Source of the DNA: Metabacillus rhizolycopersici
GTDB lineage: Bacteria > Bacillota > Bacilli > Bacillales > Bacillaceae
Assembly: GCF_020075705.1 (NCBI RefSeq)
Contig: NZ_JAIQUM010000101.1
Span: 1-13,711, forward strand
Length of the DNA: 13,711 nt
Reading direction: 5' to 3'
Shown here: positions 7,770-13,711 of the stretch, piece by piece
Layout: the number at the start of each line of letters is the position of its first letter
Numbering within the stretch: position 1 is the stretch's first letter
Position numbers and translations under genes: made by a program
Notes under the pieces: generated by a model
Database searches by the model: none
What the model was told of the DNA's origin: nothing
The model's input: only the letters and a program-made list of their open reading frames with translations

Positions 7770-8357
7770 ATGAAAAAAAGCATAATACAAAGTCTTTTCT
7801 ATTCGCAAATTGCCTTTTTAATTCTTTTACCTATATGGATGAAACTAACGGTATATTTACATCCACTTGTTATATTGGTTGTTTGGTTCTCTCTTTTTTC
7901 TCTTGTTTTATTTTGTGTGTTCTGGGTGAAAAAAGAAAAAATTAAGTGTTCAAGACATGTTCTTCATGCATTAACATTTTTTTATTCGATTGGACTGCTC
8001 ATCTTATTATTTTTCAGACCAAATAATCAAAATTATAGTGATATAAATCTTATTCCTTTAAACACCATTCTTTTCTATCTATCTGGAACAGTTGATTTTT
8101 TAATAGCATTTTATAATTTAGGCGCAAATATTGGTTTATTTATACCATTTGGTTTGTATTATGTATTTTTAACAAAGAAACCTACAATAAAACAATTACT
8201 TATTATCACACTATTTACGATTAGTACGATTGAAGGGCTTCAATATATCACTAGGCGAGGAAGTTTAGATATTGATGATCTCATACTAAACGTTTTAGGT
8301 GTGTACATTGGCTATTGCATATATCCACTTATTCAAAAAGTTGTCGTCATACAATAA
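7770..8357 (+). CDS. VanZ-family membrane protein
   Basis: The 195-residue protein has about five transmembrane segments, starting at about 13, 32, 66, 115 and 140. It carries the VanZ-family blocks: INLIPL (92-97), GANIGLFIPFG (118-128) and EGLQYITRRGSLDIDDLI (155-172) followed by NVLGVYIGY. VanZ of the glycopeptide-resistance cluster confers low-level teicoplanin resistance by an unclear mechanism. Chromosomal homologues in Bacilli mostly have unknown roles, and no van genes are nearby, so a resistance role should not be assumed. An AAGG-rich site lies about 12 nt before the ATG. An ATG at 7759 opens a four-codon frame whose TGA overlaps this start. A weak hairpin lies beyond its end. Confidence 0.8.
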   Translation: MKKSIIQSLFYSQIAFLILLPIWMKLTVYLHPLVILVVWFSLFSLVLFCVFWVKKEKIKCSRHVLHALTFFYSIGLLILLFFRPNNQNYSDINLIPLNTILFYLSGTVDFLIAFYNLGANIGLFIPFGLYYVFLTKKPTIKQLLIITLFTISTIEGLQYITRRGSLDIDDLILNVLGVYIGYCIYPLIQKVVVIQ

Positions 8358-8428
8358 CGATATTAACGTTCAGCCAAACATGAAGTAAACGTCACCACTA
8401 ATGCTGTAATTGGCTTCATTTTCATAGG

Positions 8429-8485
8429 AGTTATCCCCCACCTCTCTTTTAGTGAATCATAAATAAGCAAAGGATGGGGATAACT
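8429..8485. terminator. Weak long-loop hairpin between convergent VanZ-like gene and proA
   Basis: AGTTATCCCC (8429-8438) pairs with GGGGATAACT (8476-8485) across a 37-nt loop. There is no clear T-run on either side. It may be a bidirectional terminator for the converging units, but this is uncertain. Confidence 0.35.
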
Positions 8486-8514
8486 TGCCAGTAAAAGCTA
8501 AATTAAGACTTGCT

Positions 8515-9777
8515 TTATCGTGTTTGCCCATTACCCGACATCATATATTTAATAGTCATTAAAGCCGGTAATCCCATTGGTCCACGTGCGTGTAATTTTT
8601 GTGTAGAGATTCCGATTTCTGCACCAAAGCCAAGTGCACCACCGTCTGTGAAACGTGTTGATGCATTATGATAAAGTGCCGAAGCGTCTACTAAACTCAT
8701 AAACTTTTTGGCTGTAGCTTTGTTTTCGGTAACAATTGCCTCAGAGTGCTTTGTTCCATATGTTTCAATATGAACAATCGCTTCATCTAAGCTATCTACC
8801 GTTTTTACAGCAAGTTCTAGACTTAAATATTCATTCGCCCAATCTGCTTCATTGGCTAGTACTGCATTCGGTATATAGCTAAGTGCTACTTTATCACCAT
8901 GAATTGAAATTCCATGTTCTTTGAAAGCTGTAATTAGCAATTCACTATTTTTCTCAAGCCATTTCTTATGGATGATCACTGTTTCAAGCGCATTGCATAC
9001 AGCTGGACGGTCAGTTTTTGCATTGACAAGAATGTTTAATGCTTTTTCAACATCTGCTTCAACATCAATATATAAGTGGCAATTACCAACACCTGTTTCG
9101 AGTACTGGAACTGTAGCATTATTTACAACTGCACTGATTAATGAAGCGCCACCCCTTGGAATTAGCACATCGATGTGTTCCTTCATTGTAAAGAGTTGCT
9201 GTGTTGCCACGCGATCTGTGCTTGCAATGAATTGAACAGCTTCTTTCGGGATTTTTGTTTTATTTAATGCCCCTTGCATTACCTGTACAATCGCTTTGTT
9301 TGATGATAAAGCAGATGATCCGCCTTTTAAAATGATGGCATTACCTGATTTAAGCGCAAGTCCTGTAGCATCAACTGTTACGTTTGGACGTGCTTCATAG
9401 ATCATGCCAATAACACCCAATGGAACTGTTACTTTTTCCACGAGCAATCCATTTTCTAGTGTCCAACTGGAGAGAATTTCCCCTGCTGGGTCTTTCAGCT
9501 TCGCAACCTGACGAAGTCCCTCCGCAAAGTCAACGATGCGTTCCTTTGAAAGTGCAAGACGATCTAAATACGCTTCTTCATAACCTTTTTCTCTTCCTAC
9601 TAATAAATCTTTTTCATTTGCAGCTAAGATAACTTGATGATTCTTTTCTAACGTATCAGCTAAGATGTATAGTGCTTCATTTTTCTCTTCAGTTGATAGT
9701 AGCCCTACTCTTTTTGCTGCTTTTTTTGCTGCGATTACTTGTGCTTCTACGTTCGTCACTTCTTTTGCAACAGACAT
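8515..9777 (-). CDS. proA: Gamma-glutamyl phosphate reductase ProA
   Basis: ProA reduces gamma-glutamyl phosphate with NADPH to glutamate-5-semialdehyde, the second step of proline synthesis. The 420-residue length is normal for the family, a branch of the aldehyde dehydrogenase superfamily. Visible markers are YEARPNVTVDATGLALKSGN (128-147), KGGSSA, the catalytic cysteine Cys261 in RPAVCNALE, GTKHSEAIVT (341-350) and the C-terminal HARGPMGLPALMT. An AAAGGAGG 6 nt upstream of the ATG overlaps the proB stop codon, and the gap to proB is only 12 bp, so translation is probably coupled. It is the last gene of the proC-proB-proA unit. No strong terminator was seen beyond it. Confidence 0.97.
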   Translation of the reverse strand: MSVAKEVTNVEAQVIAAKKAAKRVGLLSTEEKNEALYILADTLEKNHQVILAANEKDLLVGREKGYEEAYLDRLALSKERIVDFAEGLRQVAKLKDPAGEILSSWTLENGLLVEKVTVPLGVIGMIYEARPNVTVDATGLALKSGNAIILKGGSSALSSNKAIVQVMQGALNKTKIPKEAVQFIASTDRVATQQLFTMKEHIDVLIPRGGASLISAVVNNATVPVLETGVGNCHLYIDVEADVEKALNILVNAKTDRPAVCNALETVIIHKKWLEKNSELLITAFKEHGISIHGDKVALSYIPNAVLANEADWANEYLSLELAVKTVDSLDEAIVHIETYGTKHSEAIVTENKATAKKFMSLVDASALYHNASTRFTDGGALGFGAEIGISTQKLHARGPMGLPALMTIKYMMSGNGQTR

Positions 9778-9789
9778 GCAATTCCTCCT

Positions 9790-10920
9790 TTAAACTCCGA
9801 CAGGTAAGGATAATTCAAGCTCACAAACAAGGTCATCGAAATGTACAACCTCAAGATTCTCTACCTCTTCACCGGTTATTTTACTTAACCTTTCTAAGTC
9901 CTCATTTGAATAATTAACAACACCTAAGCCAATTCTTTCACCTTGATGATCAATAATGCGGATAACAGCACCTTTTTCAAACTGTCCTTTTACTGCTTCA
10001 ATATCTGATGAATAGATACTATGTTTATGATCAGAAATTGACGTTCTTACTTGCTGATTGATTACAAGCTCACCTTCAGGACCAGAATGAAACGCAATCC
10101 ACTGCTTTTTCTGGTTTAAATTCATCGTCTCGTTTGTCACTTCAAAATATGTCCCTCTAGCTATTCCACTAACAGCATCACCTAAAACATTTGCACTACT
10201 CGCCTTTCCCAAAAAGGTTGAAATGCCTGCTGCCATAGCAATTTTTGCAGCGTCAATTTTCGATTTCATTCCACCTGTGCCAACATTACTACCTGATTCA
10301 CCAGCACCTTTTTCAATTTCAGGTGTAATCTCATACACTTTTTCAAGCAATTTTGCCTCATTGTTTTTACGAGGGTCTGAATCATAAAGTCCATCTATAT
10401 CTGATAAAATAATTAATTGATCTGCTTCGATTATTCCAGCAACCTTTGCAGATAACGTATCATTGTCACCAAACTTTAAGCGATCAACTGTAACCGTATC
10501 ATTTTCATTAACAATTGGGATAATACCGCGTTCTAATAAGACATTTAAAGTGTTTCTTACATTGTGATAGCGAATTTCATCAGAAAAATCACTACGAGTG
10601 ATTAAAATTTGGGAGGCAACATATCCATGTGATAAAAATATTTCTGAATAAGCTTCCATTAATAAACCTTGCCCGATTGAGGCTGCTGCTTGCTTTTCTG
10701 GTAATGATGTTGGTCGATCAATACAGCCAAGTTTTCGATAACCTGCTGCAACGGCACCAGAGGATACGAACACAATTTCGTACCCTTCGTCTTTTAATAG
10801 GGCAATTTCATCTGCTAACTTTTCTAATTTACGGCGGCTAATTTCTCCATGTCGACTAGTTAAGGAACTGCTTCCAACCTTAATTACAACCCGTTTCTGC
10901 TTATTGTTTAGGGTCGTCAT
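9790..10920 (-). CDS. proB: Glutamate 5-kinase ProB with C-terminal PUA domain
   Basis: ProB phosphorylates glutamate to gamma-glutamyl phosphate, the committed and usually proline-inhibited step. The 376-residue protein has the two expected domains. The amino-acid kinase domain (about 10-260) carries VVIKVGSSSLT (Lys14), VSSGAVAAG (52-60), IVNENDTV (136-143), FGDNDTLSAKVA (150-161), LSDIDGLYDSDPR and GTGGMKSKIDAA (214-225). The PUA domain spans about 280-360. A GGGAG lies about 9 nt upstream of the ATG. The proC stop is 24 bp upstream and proA begins 12 bp downstream, which fits one operon. The PUA domain is normal for bacterial ProB of this length. Confidence 0.97.
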   Translation of the reverse strand: MTTLNNKQKRVVIKVGSSSLTSRHGEISRRKLEKLADEIALLKDEGYEIVFVSSGAVAAGYRKLGCIDRPTSLPEKQAAASIGQGLLMEAYSEIFLSHGYVASQILITRSDFSDEIRYHNVRNTLNVLLERGIIPIVNENDTVTVDRLKFGDNDTLSAKVAGIIEADQLIILSDIDGLYDSDPRKNNEAKLLEKVYEITPEIEKGAGESGSNVGTGGMKSKIDAAKIAMAAGISTFLGKASSANVLGDAVSGIARGTYFEVTNETMNLNQKKQWIAFHSGPEGELVINQQVRTSISDHKHSIYSSDIEAVKGQFEKGAVIRIIDHQGERIGLGVVNYSNEDLERLSKITGEEVENLEVVHFDDLVCELELSLPVGV

Positions 10921-10944
10921 TTTATCACTCCCGAGTCTATTTTT

Positions 10945-11796
10945 TCATTTAAAAGAACTAACTAACAAACTATCTTGAATTTTCGCACTAATTTCTTTTG
11001 AACGCTTTGTAGCATGTTCAACAGCTTTAGAAATTGCAATTCCACCACCATGTTCATCAAGAGCCTTTAGTCCTGCTGCAGTCGTGCCATTTGGTGAAGT
11101 AACTTTTTCTCTTAAAACAGTTGGTGTTTCGTCCTGCTGTTGAATCATTTTTGCTGCTCCTACAATTGTTTGAGCAATGATTTGTCTCGTTGTTTCGACA
11201 TCTAAACCAGCTATTACTCCTTGCTGTTCCATATGCTCCATTAAATAATAAAAATATGCCGGTCCGCTTCCCGCAAGACCTGTAAAGATATCCATATCTT
11301 TTTCTTCGATTAAATATACCTCTCCAATGCATTGAAGCAATTCTTGAGTTACTTTTACATTTTCAGCTGCTGTTTCATGGCCTGGGGAAATCGCTGTAGC
11401 TGATTCGCCGATTGTACTTGACGTATTCGGCATAACTCTAACTACTTGTTGGCCTTTATGGAGATTTTGTTCAATGTATGATGTTGGAATCCCTGCTAAA
11501 ACTGAGAGTATAAGTTGATTTTGTTTGATTTGCCCTTTTAAGCCTTTAAGCGCATTTTCCACATCTTTTGGCTTCATCGCTAATATAAAGATATCTATTT
11601 GATCAAACTGCAACTTTTCTCGTTTTATCCCACTAATTCCATACTTATTTTCTAAAGTAATTAATCGCTCTTCATTGGAACGATTAGTGACAATGACTTG
11701 TTCTGGAAGAATTTTTTTTGATTGCACCAAACCTGAAATCATTGCTTCCGCCATTGACCCAGCACCGATAAAAGCAATTTTTCTATTGTGTAACAT
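10945..11796 (-). CDS. proC: Pyrroline-5-carboxylate reductase ProC (ProI-like)
   Basis: This 283-residue enzyme performs the last step of proline synthesis, NAD(P)H reduction of pyrroline-5-carboxylate. The N-terminal Rossmann turn is FIGAGSMAEAMISGL (9-23), followed by ILAMKPKDV (71-79) and RVMPNTSSTIGES (120-132). The C-terminal helical domain shows FTGLAGSGPAYFYYLME (171-187) and KVTSPNGTTAAGLKAL (231-246), the family signature. GGAGA lies 6 nt before the ATG at 11796. It is the first gene of the proC-proB-proA unit. Equivalent B. subtilis genes are split between operons with T-box leaders; no T-box sequence was found upstream here. Confidence 0.96.
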   Translation of the reverse strand: MLHNRKIAFIGAGSMAEAMISGLVQSKKILPEQVIVTNRSNEERLITLENKYGISGIKREKLQFDQIDIFILAMKPKDVENALKGLKGQIKQNQLILSVLAGIPTSYIEQNLHKGQQVVRVMPNTSSTIGESATAISPGHETAAENVKVTQELLQCIGEVYLIEEKDMDIFTGLAGSGPAYFYYLMEHMEQQGVIAGLDVETTRQIIAQTIVGAAKMIQQQDETPTVLREKVTSPNGTTAAGLKALDEHGGGIAISKAVEHATKRSKEISAKIQDSLLVSSFK

Positions 11797-11849
11797 CTCA
11801 TCTCTCCAATGTCGTTCGTATTTTTGTTCGCACCTTTTTGCTAACGTCT

Positions 11850-11926
11850 TAATACTAACATGCTCATTGTCATATTCAAGGTCTTAGCGAAAGTTCGTGA
11901 GCATTTCTTCCAATTAGTTAGTATTA
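11850..11926 (-). promoter_or_regulatory. Bulged inverted repeat upstream of proC, possible leader or operator
   Basis: TAATACTAAC (11850-11859) pairs perfectly with GTTAGTATTA (11917-11926), and the adjacent ATGCTCA (11860-11866) pairs with TGAGCAT (11898-11904). This gives 17 base pairs with a 12-nt one-sided bulge and a 31-nt loop, 54 bp upstream of proC. On the minus strand it overlaps a possible extended -10 (TGT-TAGTAT) with TTGAAT 16 bp upstream. It could be an RNA leader structure or an operator over the promoter. Confidence 0.4.
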
Positions 11927-12041
11927 CCGCTATCATTAACTGCTATTTCTTGTTAAAAGCCTCTCATACGGCTATAGCGCTTCTCATCCCTTATTTTGAA
12001 GAAATTTTCTGACCATTTTTCTCAATCTATATCCTATTCAT

Positions 12042-12173
12042 CTAACGCAAAACAATCTGGTTTACTACTGGGTACAAAGCTATTTTCCGAATGACTTCTA
12101 TAGTTGCGCTGACACCATCAACAGCACAATCCTTTGTGAAATGAATACATCTAATCTTTTCATCCCTTTTCAA
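12042..12173 (-). CDS. Possible small protein of 43 aa, unknown
   Basis: A minus-strand frame starts with TTG at 12173 and has a GGGGGG block about 7 nt before it. It runs 43 codons to TAG at 12042-12044. The predicted product has a mixed composition with two Cys (9 and 16) and a C-terminal half, from about DGVSATIEVIRKIALYP, that looks amphipathic. No family is recognised. It lies 245 bp upstream of proC on the same strand. It could be a genuine small gene, a relic or chance; the non-ATG start and poly-G ribosome site lower confidence. Confidence 0.25.
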   Translation of the reverse strand: MKRDEKIRCIHFTKDCAVDGVSATIEVIRKIALYPVVNQIVLR

Positions 12174-12312
12174 CGGGTAACCCCCCCTACATCAAGATTT
12201 CAGAAGAGTCGTGGTACAACAGTTAATTAAAAAATATAACAAATAGTAACATTTAATAATAAAACGCGCTGTTTCATTGTTTTTTATATTAACAATTTTT
12301 TCTTCATTTCTA

Positions 12313-12341
12313 TTGAATTATTTTATGGATTTTTATAAGAT
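12313..12341 (+). promoter_or_regulatory. Possible promoter of the TnpB-related gene
   Basis: TTGAAT (12313-12318) and TAAGAT (12336-12341) have a 17-bp spacer in a very AT-rich stretch, about 47 bp before the start. Each hexamer matches at 4 of 6 positions. AT-rich DNA gives such matches by chance, so this is tentative. Confidence 0.3.
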
Positions 12342-12388
12342 AAAAATATACACGAACATTAGTTCCACTTAAAGGAGGTGCATCTCTC

Positions 12389-13711
12389 ATGATAAAGAAA
12401 AAAAGTTCTTTAACGTTTACATATATTGGTGTAATGGAAAAATCCGATGATGTTGAAATGATTATATTGGATGAAATTATGCGCAAGTTTCAATCTGGTA
12501 AACGTTACCTACGTGAACGAATTTTTGAAGGTAAAAATCGAAAAGAAGCTGTAGATATGGCAAAACCTTTATTTATCAATAATTCAGGCTACATGAGAGA
12601 TGCGTTTCTTGAAGCAGAAGCATCAATTTCTTCTCAAAAGGAATTGTTGCCTATTTACATCCAACAAAATCAATTAAAAATAGCTGCATTAAATGAGCAA
12701 ATGACTAAATTAGCCCATTCTAAAAAGAGGAATAAGGATAAAAAAATAAAGTATAAGCAGTCGAGAATAAAAAAACTGACGAAACAAAATAATTATTATC
12801 AATACCACCTTGATGATGGGACAGTTCCCAAAATGGTTGATGGGTCTAAACAGTTGTTTAAGGAGTTAGTACATAAAAAGATAACAAAAGAAGAATGGCG
12901 CGATGCAAGAAGCAATGCGGTTTATTCGCGTGGGGAAAAATCCAAAGGCGGGAACGAAAACATTAAATTGTCTTACTTAGGAGAAAATTTATTCGCAATG
13001 CAGGTATTAAATCCTTTTAGTGACAAAAGAGGAGAACGATTATCTTTTGTGGTTTGTTTTCCTGATAAATTTGTGTTTTCTATGGCTTCTTATTTAGAAA
13101 CAGGCAAATCCTATTCCGTTCGTATCTTACGAAGAAAAGATAAATACGAAGTACATTTCGCAATGGAAGAAGAAAACTCATCTGAACCTACCTTTGAAAA
13201 AGGAATCGCTGGATTAGATATGAACCCTGACAATCTTTCCGTTACCATTGTTTACCCTAATGGTAATTTTAGGGCTTCTAAAGTATTTTGGATACATGAT
13301 ATTAATACAGTTTCTGCCGACAAACGTGATTGGATCATTCAACAAGCGGTAGTAGAGATGCTTATGTGGGTGAAATCATTTGGCGTAGATACGCTATCTA
13401 TGGAAGAATTAAAGTTCTTGCAACAAAATGAGAACGCTTCATTTAATCGAATGGCAAGCAATTTCTCTTACAGTCATATAACAAAAACACTTATTTCTGC
13501 TTGTTTTAAAGAAAATATCGCGCTCATACAAGTGAAACCCTATTATTCGAGTTTCATAGGTAAAATGAAGTACCAACAAACCTCTGGCTTGTCCATACAC
13601 CAATCTGCTGCTTTTGTATTAGCCCGAAGAGGGTTGGGTTTTGAAGAAAAAATACCGAAAGAATTGTTGTCAGTCCTTTTTGCAAAGGAAGCAAAAAAGG
13701 GACAACCTCTT
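12389..13711 (+). CDS. TnpB-related RuvC-fold protein (3' truncated by window edge)
   Basis: The frame is open for 441 codons from ATG at 12389 (AAAGGAGGTG 8 nt upstream) to the end of the window. The N-terminal ~260 residues are Lys-rich with a charged helical stretch at about 95-135, as in the nucleic-acid-binding lobe of TnpB/IS605 OrfB proteins. A RuvC-like domain follows: GIAGLDMNPD gives Asp277 (motif I) and LSMEELKF gives Glu339 (motif II). Motif III reads GLSIHQSAAFVLARRGLGF, where the usual Asp of the DxNAA block aligns with His404; no Asp occurs after residue 334. The CxxC...CxxC zinc ribbon normally between motifs II and III is missing. It matches what databases often name IS200/IS605 accessory TnpB-related protein. 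No tnpA is visible nearby. It could be a divergent active nuclease, a nuclease-dead derivative or a domesticated gene. Confidence 0.8.
   Translation, partial: MIKKKSSLTFTYIGVMEKSDDVEMIILDEIMRKFQSGKRYLRERIFEGKNRKEAVDMAKPLFINNSGYMRDAFLEAEASISSQKELLPIYIQQNQLKIAALNEQMTKLAHSKKRNKDKKIKYKQSRIKKLTKQNNYYQYHLDDGTVPKMVDGSKQLFKELVHKKITKEEWRDARSNAVYSRGEKSKGGNENIKLSYLGENLFAMQVLNPFSDKRGERLSFVVCFPDKFVFSMASYLETGKSYSVRILRRKDKYEVHFAMEEENSSEPTFEKGIAGLDMNPDNLSVTIVYPNGNFRASKVFWIHDINTVSADKRDWIIQQAVVEMLMWVKSFGVDTLSMEELKFLQQNENASFNRMASNFSYSHITKTLISACFKENIALIQVKPYYSSFIGKMKYQQTSGLSIHQSAAFVLARRGLGFEEKIPKELLSVLFAKEAKKGQPL

Larger units (their letters stand above)
11797..12388. other. 592-bp divergent intergenic region between proC and the TnpB-related gene
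   Basis: This region holds the regulatory DNA of the two divergent genes. A bulged inverted repeat lies at 11850-11926 close to proC. A possible small minus-strand gene covers 12042-12173. The last ~160 bp before the TnpB-related gene are extremely AT-rich and include a candidate promoter. No T-box, tRNA or recognisable transposon end was found. Confidence 0.5.

Noticed and set aside
8921..9917. Plus-strand frames of 70-104 codons over proA and proB
   Set aside because: Antisense shadows of conserved genes with low-complexity Leu/Ser-rich products.
11797..12240. T-box riboswitch expected before a Bacillus proline operon
   Set aside because: No T-box core sequence or terminator/antiterminator pair could be found on the minus strand; the GGGTTACCC near 12175 is only a short palindrome.

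Overview
The window looks like chromosomal DNA of a low-GC, endospore-forming Bacillaceae. It is AT-rich, has strong AGGAGG-type ribosome binding sites, carries two tiny glycine-rich YjcZ-family sporulation proteins, and its metabolic proteins closely resemble Bacillus enzymes. No rRNA, tRNA or CRISPR array was seen.

Layout. Positions 1-189 hold the 3' end of a membrane transporter (+), convergent with gdhA (-), an NADP-type glutamate dehydrogenase. A 746-bp gap with no clear intact gene follows; it contains an orphan hairpin, a possible gene relic and the first of two structured dispersed repeats. Next, on the minus strand, come a short GreA/GreB-like protein, a zinc-ribbon protein, the second repeat copy and the tandem YjcZ-like genes with their own terminator and a sigma-K-like promoter. 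On the plus strand follow a copC-copD copper pair, a YfnA/CAT-type amino-acid permease and a VanZ-family membrane protein. Convergent to these is a minus-strand proline operon, proC-proB-proA. The window ends in a TnpB-related gene (+) that is cut by the right edge.

How the genes fit together. GdhA makes glutamate, which ProB, ProA and ProC convert to proline, so the core metabolic theme is glutamate/proline. The transcription units appear independent: hairpins close most of them, and the two amino-acid loci are about 7 kb apart. CopC and CopD would handle copper at the outer face of the membrane. The permease and VanZ protein stand alone.

Most unusual points: (1) the TnpB-related protein has the first two RuvC acidic positions, but the third catalytic position reads His and the CxxC zinc ribbon is missing; (2) two copies of a 112-118 bp repeat show compensatory changes in a long stem and bracket a two-gene segment; (3) the proline operon has no visible T-box leader, but has a bulged inverted repeat beside its start. 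The decisive computations (homology search, covariance analysis) could not be run here.
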